Of a stretch of 6,223 nucleotides of DNA, positions 1 through 5,327 are shown one piece after another. Positions within the stretch are counted from its first letter, which is position 1. Every line of letters starts with the position of its first letter. The DNA is from Chloroflexi bacterium RIFCSPLOWO2_02_FULL_71_16 (lineage in GTDB: Bacteria; Chloroflexota; Limnocylindria; P2-11E), in contig MGON01000094.1 in the NCBI GenBank assembly GCA_001795345.1, positions 13,732 through 19,954 of the forward strand. The letters are read 5' to 3'. The notes beneath the pieces were generated by a model, which worked only from the letters and a program-made list of their open reading frames with translations, did not search any database and was not told the origin of the DNA. A program made the translations under genes and the position numbers.

Positions 1-446
1 CGCTCGGGGACGCGAGCGTGGCAGCCGTGGCGAGCCGGGGCGCCGCCGAGCGCTACGGGCTGGAGGTCCTCGCGCCGTCGATCGAGAGCGCCGCGGACAA
101 CATGACGCGCTTCTTCGCGCTGGCCCGCGATGAGCACGTCGCTGAGCGCATCCCCAGCGAGCTCCGTGCCGGCAGTCCGAAGACGAGCCTCGCCTACGCG
201 AGCGCCAACGTGCCCGGCGCCCTCGTGCGCTCGCTCCAGCCCTTCGCGACCGCCGGCCTCCAGCTCACGAAGATCGAGTCGCGTCCCAGCCGCGAGGCGC
301 CGTGGGACTACGTCTTCTATCTCGACTTCGAGGGCGACCCCACGGTCTCGCCGGCGACCGAGGCGCTGGCGCTCATGCGCACGTGCTGCGCGTGGGTGCA
401 GATCCTCGGCACGTATCCCGCCGCGACGGCCGTGCTGGAGCCCTAG
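1..446 (+). CDS. pheA: Prephenate dehydratase, C-terminal part with ACT domain (5' end outside window)
   Basis: This is the end of a prephenate dehydratase, the cytoplasmic enzyme that converts prephenate to phenylpyruvate in phenylalanine synthesis. The frame is open to the left edge (first full codon at base 3), so the gene begins upstream. The GTG at base 18 is internal, not a start. Numbering from that GTG, residues 1-35 match the end of the catalytic domain: an AAVAS..AAERYGL stretch followed by the TRF triplet (T30-R31-F32), whose threonine is catalytic in the family. Residues about 55-135 form an ACT domain with the two phenylalanine-binding signatures, GALV (67-70) and ESRP (87-90), so feedback inhibition by Phe is expected. 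The C-terminus has normal length. The missing N-terminus leaves open whether this is a monofunctional enzyme or a chorismate mutase fusion. The next gene converges on it, so it is not part of the glycan operon. Confidence 0.93.
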   Translation, partial: LGDASVAAVASRGAAERYGLEVLAPSIESAADNMTRFFALARDEHVAERIPSELRAGSPKTSLAYASANVPGALVRSLQPFATAGLQLTKIESRPSREAPWDYVFYLDFEGDPTVSPATEALALMRTCCAWVQILGTYPAATAVLEP

Positions 447-488
447 CCCGCGGCCCTACTACGTAGCCGTAAGGCGCAGTAGCAGGAC

Positions 489-519
489 GGTCACGCAGCC
501 GCGAAGCGGCGGTGTGACC
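489..519. terminator. Imperfect hairpin between convergent genes, possible bidirectional terminator
   Basis: GGTCAC (489-494) pairs with GTGACC (514-519). GCCGC (498-502) pairs with GCGGC (506-510) around a GAA loop. A 3-nt by 3-nt internal mismatch separates the two stems. The element sits 43 bases after the prephenate dehydratase stop and 2 bases beyond the DUF4230 stop of the opposing operon, where a shared terminator would be expected. No T-tract follows on either strand, so it is not a textbook intrinsic terminator. It could instead stabilise 3' ends or act with Rho. The rest of the 447-521 gap shows only an 8-bp palindrome CTACGTAG (459-466) with no assigned role. Confidence 0.45.
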
Positions 520-521
520 AC

Positions 522-1124
522 CTACGGGGTGCGTGAGGTAACGGTCACCGCCGCGTACCCGAGAGAGCGCACGAACGTGGCCACGGTGCGCTCGGCGTTC
601 ACGCGCGCGCGCTCGAGGATCCCGCCGTCGAGCGCGGCCTGCTCCAGGGTGCGCTCGGCCTCCTGACGGGCCCGCGTCTCGAGATCCTCGTGGCGCTGCG
701 CGAGGATGTCGGTGGTGCGTGCGTAGACCCAGCTCCGATCGTTGTCGAGGCGAGTGGACAGCACGCGCGCCGGCGGCAGGGTCACGCTGGCCGTCCCCCT
801 CGCCTGATCGACCACGACGTCTCCGTCCGCGAGCTCCGCGAGATCCACTCCAGCCGTGACCTGGCCGACGGCCACGAAGAGGATCGCGTCCTGGGTCCTG
901 ATCAGCCCAAAGAGGAGGGACTGGCGGTCGCGAAGATCGACGATGCGCTCGATGTGGTACTCGGCGGTCTCGAGTCTCGCCAGGTCGCGCACCGCGACGA
1001 CGACACTGGGGGTGGCGCGCAGCGTCGTCCCGGGCTCGAACGGCCGCCAGACGAGGGCGAGCGCCAGGACGGCGAGGGCCGCCACTACGAGCACCGCCGC
1101 GAGGGCGGCGCGCGGTAACGGCAT
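522..1124 (-). CDS. DUF4230-like membrane-anchored protein
   Basis: A 200-residue protein with one N-terminal hydrophobic segment (about residues 6-26, rich in A, L and V), likely a signal anchor with the rest outside the cytoplasm. The body fits DUF4230: a start of the form VVVAVRDLARLETAEYHIE (about 41-59), a strand-rich middle with the DGDVVVD stretch near 100-106, and a charged helical tail (about 135-185) before a hydrophobic end. The function of this family is unknown. The ATG is chosen because its first base is the last base of the upstream gene's stop (TGATG), and the hydrophobic segment begins directly after it. The frame stays open 90 codons further upstream, but that part overlaps the toroid gene and does not look like protein. 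There is no strong Shine-Dalgarno, so translational coupling is likely. It is the last gene of the operon, and its link to glycan metabolism is not evident. Confidence 0.8.
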   Translation of the reverse strand: MPLPRAALAAVLVVAALAVLALALVWRPFEPGTTLRATPSVVVAVRDLARLETAEYHIERIVDLRDRQSLLFGLIRTQDAILFVAVGQVTAGVDLAELADGDVVVDQARGTASVTLPPARVLSTRLDNDRSWVYARTTDILAQRHEDLETRARQEAERTLEQAALDGGILERARVNAERTVATFVRSLGYAAVTVTSRTP

Positions 1125-2242
1125 CAAGCGCTGTCCGCGGGGCCCATGACCGTTCCCCTGATGGAGGAAGGGTAGGACGGCGCTCGGAAGAGGAGCGGGG
1201 GCAGCTGACGCTCGATGGCCGACGCCTGCGACCGAGAGGTCCTGGCGAGCTCGGGGAGCAGCGCCTGCGCCCCCGCGATGTTCGACTCCGCTCCGGAGTG
1301 GTCGTTCGACACGCCGGCGTCGATCCCGTCGCACACCTTGCCGGCCGCACGGTCGTAGATCGGGCGACCCACGCGGTCGCTCCCGTCGAACCACGCGCGC
1401 GCGCGCTCGGCGAGCTCCTCGAACCGGCGCTCGCCGGTGGCCACCGCGAGGCGCTCGACGCCCAGGAGGGCGGACGCCACCCCGTCGGGCTGGATGGTCG
1501 GAAGGTCGAAACCTGAGTCGATGATCGGCGCGAGGTAGCGGAGCGCGCTCTCACGCGCGACCTCGACGAGGTCGTCGCGGCCGAGGTAAGCACCGGCCTC
1601 GGCCAGCGCGGCCTCCTGCACGTGCGCCCAGATGTGCGGCTCGTCCTGGTCGGGATCGTCGAAGAGGATGCCGTCGCGGCGGCATGCGACGAGCTCGGCG
1701 CACCACGGCCCGAGGTCCGTCCGGAGATCGGGCAGGCGTCCGGCGCGCAGCACCTCCACCGCCGTGAGGATATGGATGGCCCGGATGCTGGCCGCGACGG
1801 GATCGCTGCGGACGTGGGTCATGCCGCGCAGCACGCCCCGCTCGGCCCTCACGTCATCGAACGCCAGCCACGCGCTCGCCAGGCCCCGCACGCCGCGCGC
1901 CTGCCAGTAGCTCCCGCCCGCCCGCGACGTCGGCCCCTGCTCGTTGCGGGCCCCGGACCAGTCGTGCACGAAGTTCACGAAGCGGCCGTCGCCGTCCTGC
2001 ATGGAGAGGACGAACTCGAGCAGCGCGGCGGCCCACGTCCGGATGACCGGGAGGCGGGTGGCGGTCCAGAGGTCGGAGAGGACCGTCAGGGCGCGTGCCG
2101 CGTCGTCCACGCAAGCCACGCCTTCGTAGCCGCGATCCGTGGCCGTGATCGGGACGCCGGCCGCGTCCGCGTAGACGGCGATGGCGACCGAGCCAGGCGA
2201 CCGTTCGATCGGATGCGTGAGGCGCGCGAGCTGTCTCAGCAC
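1124..2242 (-). CDS. (alpha/alpha)-toroid glycosidase-like protein of the GH130/GT4 operon
   Basis: A 372-residue soluble protein with no signal peptide or membrane segment. It looks like a helical-hairpin (alpha/alpha) barrel of the six-hairpin glycosidase type: repeated amphipathic helix pairs with conserved loops between them. Visible loop signatures are VACVDDAARA (42-51), FVNFVHDWSGARN (88-100) with a neighbouring GGSYWQARG, EPHIWAHVQEAAL (about 201-213), and an acidic, polar C-terminal stretch around DGIDAGVSNDHSGAES (305-320). D46/D47, D94 and D306 are possible active-site acids, but this is inference. Related proteins are sometimes labelled glycosyltransferases from their neighbourhood. 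I see no GT fold and would not assign that activity. The start is GTG, two bases past the GH130 stop (TAGcGTG). The frame runs open far upstream, but that stretch overlaps GH130 and reads as a low-complexity shadow. Coupling to both neighbours suggests it acts on the same glycan. Confidence 0.75.
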   Translation of the reverse strand: MLRQLARLTHPIERSPGSVAIAVYADAAGVPITATDRGYEGVACVDDAARALTVLSDLWTATRLPVIRTWAAALLEFVLSMQDGDGRFVNFVHDWSGARNEQGPTSRAGGSYWQARGVRGLASAWLAFDDVRAERGVLRGMTHVRSDPVAASIRAIHILTAVEVLRAGRLPDLRTDLGPWCAELVACRRDGILFDDPDQDEPHIWAHVQEAALAEAGAYLGRDDLVEVARESALRYLAPIIDSGFDLPTIQPDGVASALLGVERLAVATGERRFEELAERARAWFDGSDRVGRPIYDRAAGKVCDGIDAGVSNDHSGAESNIAGAQALLPELARTSRSQASAIERQLPPLLFRAPSYPSSIRGTVMGPADSA

Positions 2243-2243
2243 G

Positions 2244-3443
2244 CTAGGCCGCGGTCGGCCCGCTCCAGGGCTCGAGGCTGGCCACGATCTCACGTACGTC
2301 GAAGTCCGCGGCCGCGAGGACGGAGTCCGCGGCGCCGTAGTAGAGCCGGATGCGGCCATCCCCGAGATCGAGATGGCCGCACGAGAAGACGGTGTCGTTG
2401 AAGAGGCCGTTGCGCTCGTAGGACTCCTCGGGGGCCAGGATCGGCTGCGGCGAGCGGGCGAGCACCCGGGTCGGATCGTCCCCATCGAGCAGCAGCGCGC
2501 CCATGGCGTAGTGCGAGTCGTGATCGACGCCGTGGTAGAGCTCGAGCCAGCCCTCCGCCACGCGGAACGGCACCGCGGACGCCCCCGTCCGCTGCTCGTC
2601 CCACCGGCCGGGCCGCGGCAGGCAGATCGGGGCATGCCCGCCCCACTCCATGAGATCGTCGCTCGTCGCGATCCACACGCCGAGGATCTTGCTGAACGAC
2701 TGCGGCATCGGCCGCGTGAGCGCGCGGTACTTTCCGCCGACGCGCCCGGGGAACAGGACGACGTCCTTGTGGTCGGGCAGGAAGATGACCCCATGCCGCT
2801 CGAAGGTCCGGAAGTCGAGGGTGCTCGCGAGGCTCGTGGTGATGCCCCATCGCGACACGGAGACGTACGTGACGTACCAGCGGCCGTCGATGAGGGTCGC
2901 CCGAGGGTCCTCGACGCCGTACTCCTCCATGGCCCGATCGGCTGAGAGCGCCGGCGCGGCCTCGACGTCGAAGTGGATGCCGTCACGGCTCCGCGCGACC
3001 CGCAGATGCGACATCTGCGCGAGGAAGTCGGTGTAGCCGTCGTTCGGGCCCCTGCGCGGACCGCGCGGGTCCCGGTAGCGGACGGCGCGCCGGTCGTGAA
3101 GGTCGAGCCCGGGCAGATCTATCGGGATGTACGCGAGCTTCATTCGGGCGGGACTCACGCTCGTGTCGAGGACGCACATGCCGATGACCTCGTGCTTCCG
3201 GTAGCCGGCGGCGAGCCGCTGGAACGTCGGGAACGGCCCGCCGAGGTCGAGGGTCAGCGCGTCGGCCGGAGGGTCGAGATCGCTGCGCGGCCGCTCCGCG
3301 ACGCGCAACAGCAGGACGATCTCGTCGCCCACCTTGGCGACCCCGGCGTTGAAGACGGAGACGACCTCGAGCTCGGGCACCGAGGGCGGCACGTCACGCG
3401 CCGTGAGGAGCGGGTTCTCGCCGAGCCTGTGCCCGAGGCTCAT
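2244..3443 (-). CDS. GH130-family glycoside phosphorylase/hydrolase (mannoside-type)
   Basis: A 399-residue protein of usual GH130 length, a five-bladed beta-propeller family that includes phosphorylases and some hydrolases, mostly acting on beta-mannosides. The start NPLLTARDVPP (10-20) and the FNAGVAKVGDEIVLLLRV stretch (31-48) are typical. The EDPRATLIDGRWYVTY block (178-193) holds the predicted general acid D179. Later signatures are HKDVVLFP (225-232), GWLELYHGVDH (298-308) and NGLFNDTVF (345-353). Basic residues at positions that bind phosphate in phosphorylases seem retained (R181, R198, K226, H304; R285 where phosphorylases usually have Lys). This favours a phosphorylase, but the specificity cannot be read from sequence. 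There is no signal peptide, so it is probably cytoplasmic. The ATG overlaps the GT4 stop by four bases (ATGA) and lacks a clear Shine-Dalgarno, which implies coupling. The pairing with a transferase suggests it recycles that enzyme's product. Confidence 0.9.
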   Translation of the reverse strand: MSLGHRLGENPLLTARDVPPSVPELEVVSVFNAGVAKVGDEIVLLLRVAERPRSDLDPPADALTLDLGGPFPTFQRLAAGYRKHEVIGMCVLDTSVSPARMKLAYIPIDLPGLDLHDRRAVRYRDPRGPRRGPNDGYTDFLAQMSHLRVARSRDGIHFDVEAAPALSADRAMEEYGVEDPRATLIDGRWYVTYVSVSRWGITTSLASTLDFRTFERHGVIFLPDHKDVVLFPGRVGGKYRALTRPMPQSFSKILGVWIATSDDLMEWGGHAPICLPRPGRWDEQRTGASAVPFRVAEGWLELYHGVDHDSHYAMGALLLDGDDPTRVLARSPQPILAPEESYERNGLFNDTVFSCGHLDLGDGRIRLYYGAADSVLAAADFDVREIVASLEPWSGPTAA

Positions 3444-4624
3444 GCGGTGAGGACGGGGGCCGCGGCGTCCGCCGCCTCTCGACTGGCGACGACGTGCCGC
3501 ATGAGCGTCAGCACCTGAGCGCCGATCGCCGGCCAGGTCGTCGCCCTGCCGTAGGCGTAGGCGCGCTCCTCGAGCGCGCGCTTGCGAACCGGGTCCTTGA
3601 GGATCCCGCCGACCGCGGCCGCGATCGCGGCGGGGTCGCGGAACGGGACGAGGATGCCGCGGCCGTCGGCGAGGACCTCGCTCGCGTGCAGGTAGGGCGT
3701 CGACACGATCGCCTTACCGGCGCCGAGCGCGTACGCCAGGGTGCCGCTCGTGATCTGGGCCGGATCGAGGTACGGGGTGACGTACACGTCGCTGGCCAGC
3801 AGGTACTCGACGATCTCGCCCTGGGTCAGGTACTCGTTGACGAACCGGAGGCTGCCGGTGACGCCGACGCGACGCGCCGTCTCGATGAGCGAGTTGCGGT
3901 ATGACTCGCCCTGGCGCTTCTGGAGCTCGGGGTGTGTCTGGCCGATCACGAGATAGAGGGCCCGCGGATCCTTGGCGAGGATCCCCGGCATGGCCTCGAC
4001 CACGTGCTCGAGGCCCTTGCGCGGGTCCACCAGGCCGAAGGTGCTGATGACGCTCCGGTCCTCCATCGCGAGCGCGCGCTTCAGGCGCCGACGGCCGCGC
4101 GGCTCGATGACCGGCATGCCGTGCTCGATGACGACCGGGACCTTCGAGACCCCGTACACCTCGCGCAGCAGGCGGGCGCCCGTGGCCGACATGACGACGA
4201 TCGCGGCGCTGCGGTCCGCGGCGTCGCGGACGGCGGCGAGCATCCAGGGCTCGGGGATGGGCGGCACGGTGTGGAACGTCGTCACGGTCGGCTTCGTGCA
4301 CGCGTCCAGGAACACCCGCAGATGGTCGTCGTACCGGCCGTCCTGCCACACGCCATAGAGCCCGAACTCGTGCTGCAGGTTCACCACGTCCACGCTGGAG
4401 CGGCTGATCGCCCGCGCCGCCGCTGCGTATGAGGCGGGGTCCTCCTGCGCTATGCGCCAGGCCACTGTGGAGCCGTAGGTACGTGCGGCGAACGGCTCGT
4501 CGATCGCGGCGAACTGGATCCGGACCGCGGGGTCCGCCATGCGAACGCCCGCCGCGAGGTCCGCGGTGAACGTGGCGATGCCGCAGCGTCGAGGCACGGC
4601 TGAGGACACGAAAGCAACGCGCAT
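3440..4624 (-). CDS. GT4-like (GT-B fold) glycosyltransferase
   Basis: A 394-residue cytoplasmic retaining-type glycosyltransferase of the GT4 group, normal in length. The N-terminal Rossmann domain begins MRVAFVSSAVPRRCGIATFT, whose CGIATFT forms the first glycine-rich loop. Next come LQHEFGLYG (83-91) and TTFHTV (115-120). The C-terminal donor domain starts near STFGLVDPRKGLEHVVEAM (194-212) and includes VNEYLTQGEIVEYL, PYLDPAQITSGTLAYALGAGK (284-304) and STPYLHASEVL (308-318). The usual GT4 EX7E pair seems replaced by Q290 and Y298. The start is the ATG at 4624. A GTG two codons upstream (4630) has a better-spaced GGGA and is an alternative. It is the first gene of the minus operon. The donor is not known; GDP-mannose is a guess from the GH130 neighbour. 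Confidence 0.88.
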   Translation of the reverse strand: MRVAFVSSAVPRRCGIATFTADLAAGVRMADPAVRIQFAAIDEPFAARTYGSTVAWRIAQEDPASYAAAARAISRSSVDVVNLQHEFGLYGVWQDGRYDDHLRVFLDACTKPTVTTFHTVPPIPEPWMLAAVRDAADRSAAIVVMSATGARLLREVYGVSKVPVVIEHGMPVIEPRGRRRLKRALAMEDRSVISTFGLVDPRKGLEHVVEAMPGILAKDPRALYLVIGQTHPELQKRQGESYRNSLIETARRVGVTGSLRFVNEYLTQGEIVEYLLASDVYVTPYLDPAQITSGTLAYALGAGKAIVSTPYLHASEVLADGRGILVPFRDPAAIAAAVGGILKDPVRKRALEERAYAYGRATTWPAIGAQVLTLMRHVVASREAADAAAPVLTA

Positions 4625-4676
4625 AGGCACTTCATTCCCAGGGAGCGCTTGCTGAGGGTTTGGAAAAGGGGGGGAT

Positions 4677-4701
4677 CGCGGTCTCCCAGAGCCGCGGTCT
4701 C
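4677..4701. repeat. 9-bp direct repeat in the divergent control region
   Basis: CGCGGTCTC occurs at 4677-4685 and again at 4693-4701, a 16-base period in an otherwise non-coding stretch upstream of the GT4 gene. The spacing is compatible with a pair of protein-binding half-sites about one and a half helical turns apart, or with a small local duplication. It lies on the leader side of the weak minus-strand promoter proposed at 4707-4715. No known operator is recognised. Confidence 0.35.
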
Positions 4702-4706
4702 ACATG

Positions 4707-4715
4707 ACTGTAGCA
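4707..4715 (-). promoter_or_regulatory. Possible extended -10 element for the glycan operon
   Basis: Read on the minus strand this is TGCTACAGT: a TGN extension followed by TACAGT, which matches four of six bases of the sigma-70 -10 hexamer. It lies about 85 bases upstream of the GT4 start. No convincing -35 is seen at 16-18 bases upstream, and the organism's sigma-factor preferences are unknown. I found no equally good plus-strand promoter. CTGACA at 4743-4748 resembles a -35 but has no matching -10. Confidence 0.2.
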
Positions 4716-4792
4716 CCCATCCGCGACGCGGAACGTGATACGCTGACATCAGAGCGGTCACGAAGATCGCACCATCAAGGCTTCCGAGCGGA

Positions 4793-4858
4793 GTTTCTCC
4801 CTTCTGATCCCGAGACGGTGAGCTCGGGCATCGGCCAGCCAGCGACAAAGGGAGAAGC
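4793..4858 (+). promoter_or_regulatory. Structured 5' leader that can sequester the Shine-Dalgarno
   Basis: TTCTCCCTT (4795-4803) is the exact reverse complement of AAGGGAGAA (4848-4856), which contains the whole Shine-Dalgarno of the zinc-ribbon gene. A G-U and then a G-C pair (4794/4857, 4793/4858) extend the stem to 11 pairs, ending three bases before the ATG at 4862. The enclosed 44-nt loop holds a second perfect hairpin, CCCGAG (4809-4814) with CTCGGG (4823-4828). A competing small hairpin, GGAG (4790-4793) with CTCC (4797-4800), could release the Shine-Dalgarno. The arrangement resembles an RNA thermometer or a leader controlled by a protein or ligand. No known riboswitch class is recognised. 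It requires a transcription start upstream of about 4790. Confidence 0.5.
4850..4854 (+). promoter_or_regulatory. Strong ribosome binding site GGGAG for the zinc-ribbon gene
   Basis: GGGAG lies seven bases before the ATG at 4862, near-ideal Shine-Dalgarno strength and spacing. It is the clearest RBS in the window and fixes that start codon. It is also wholly contained in the 3' arm of the leader stem, so its accessibility is probably regulated. Confidence 0.75.
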
Positions 4859-4861
4859 CAC

Positions 4862-5200
4862 ATGAGCTTCAGCGATATCACCATCACCTGCAAGGACTGC
4901 GCACAGCCGTTCGTGTTCACCGCGAGCGAGCAGGAGTTCTACCAGCAGCGCGGTCTCATGAACCAGCCTGGCCGGTGCCAGAGCTGCCGCGCGGTCCGCA
5001 AGCAGAACGGCGGCGGCGGGTCCAGCTACGGCGGATCCAGCTACGGCGGCGGATCCAGCTACGGCGGACCGCGCGAGATGTTCACCGCGACGTGCTCGCA
5101 GTGTGGCCAGGAGGCCCGTGTGCCGTTCCAGCCGCGCGGCGACAAGCCCGTGTACTGCAGCAGCTGCTTCGAGACGAAGCGCCCAGCGCGGCGCTACTAA
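4862..5200 (+). CDS. Double zinc-ribbon protein with CxxC-x17-CxxC module
   Basis: A 112-residue soluble protein with eight cysteines in four CxxC pairs. The N-terminal ribbon uses C10/C13 and C39/C42, with FVFTASEQEFYQQRGL between the pairs, typical of the probable zinc-ribbon domain zf-trcl. The C-terminal ribbon uses C78/C81 and C99/C102, separated by exactly 17 residues (GQEARVPFQPRGDKPVY). This matches the CxxC-x17-CxxC domain, whose known examples read CSxCGKexeVPFxPxgdkPVYCxxC. A flexible linker (50-69) of SSYGG repeats joins the ribbons, and the tail is basic (KRPARRY). Each ribbon should bind one zinc. Nucleic-acid or protein binding is likely but unproven. The ATG is fixed by a strong RBS. 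Its stop overlaps the next start (TAATG), so it leads an operon with a basic peptide and a helicase, pointing to an RNA-related role. Confidence 0.88.
   Translation: MSFSDITITCKDCAQPFVFTASEQEFYQQRGLMNQPGRCQSCRAVRKQNGGGGSSYGGSSYGGGSSYGGPREMFTATCSQCGQEARVPFQPRGDKPVYCSSCFETKRPARRY
5021..5068 (+). repeat. Tandem 15-bp repeat encoding the SSYGG linker
   Basis: TCCAGCTACGGCGGA occurs at 5021-5035, with one change at 5036-5050, and again at 5054-5068 after an inserted GGA codon. The near-identity at the DNA level, not only the protein level, points to recent duplication. The copy number is likely to vary between related strains. It encodes the flexible glycine/serine/tyrosine linker between the two zinc ribbons. 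Confidence 0.85.
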
Positions 5201-5325
5201 TGTCGCGTCGCAAGGGCTCGCGCATCCGCCTCAAGGCGGCGAAGCGGCGCGCCAAGTCGTCCGCGTCCTCGAAGAAGAGGACGCGGGACAAGCGTACGGA
5301 CCGCCCGACCGAAGTGGCCGCCTGA
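5200..5325 (+). CDS. Small highly basic protein (41 aa), function unknown
   Basis: A 41-residue ORF, MSRRKGSRIRLKAAKRRAKS at its start, with 17 Lys/Arg residues spread over positions 3-35 and a short neutral to acidic end (PTEVAA). There is no cysteine, no hydrophobic core and no membrane segment. It is probably disordered alone and suited to binding RNA or DNA, like tails of ribosomal proteins. Its ATG shares one base with the zinc-ribbon stop (TAATG), and its TGA lies two bases before the helicase GTG, so it fills the gap exactly. There is no separate Shine-Dalgarno, and translation probably depends on reinitiation. I recognise no family. Alternatives are a pure coupling ORF or a chance ORF. 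The helicase frame is also open through this stretch but has no start codon in it, which favours a real small gene. Confidence 0.6.
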   Translation: MSRRKGSRIRLKAAKRRAKSSASSKKRTRDKRTDRPTEVAA

Positions 5326-5327
5326 AC

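Noticed and set aside
1125..1394. N-terminal extension of the DUF4230 frame by 90 codons
   Set aside because: It overlaps the toroid gene, is Arg/Gly/Pro-rich, and would bury the hydrophobic anchor inside the protein. The TGATG start is better supported.
373..1593. Minus-strand open frame of 406 codons across the prephenate dehydratase end and DUF4230 gene
   Set aside because: It is out of frame with both DUF4230 and the toroid gene and is dominated by S, R, A and P with no domain. It also crosses the convergent gap.
2181..2945. Plus-strand open frame of 254 codons opposite GH130
   Set aside because: It is an antisense shadow of the well-supported GH130 gene. Other plus-strand frames at 1622-2401, 2973-3518 and 3932-4432 are the same kind of artefact.
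2243..2986. N-terminal extension of the toroid protein frame by 248 codons
   Set aside because: It lies wholly within GH130 coding sequence, and its translation is a low-complexity S/R/P/A string. The GTG at 2242 gives a sensible protein start right after the GH130 stop.
4450..4920. Minus-strand open frame of 156 codons spanning the divergent gap
   Set aside because: It overlaps the start of both the GT4 and zinc-ribbon genes in other frames and has no plausible RBS or domain. Its composition changes abruptly where it enters GT4 coding sequence.
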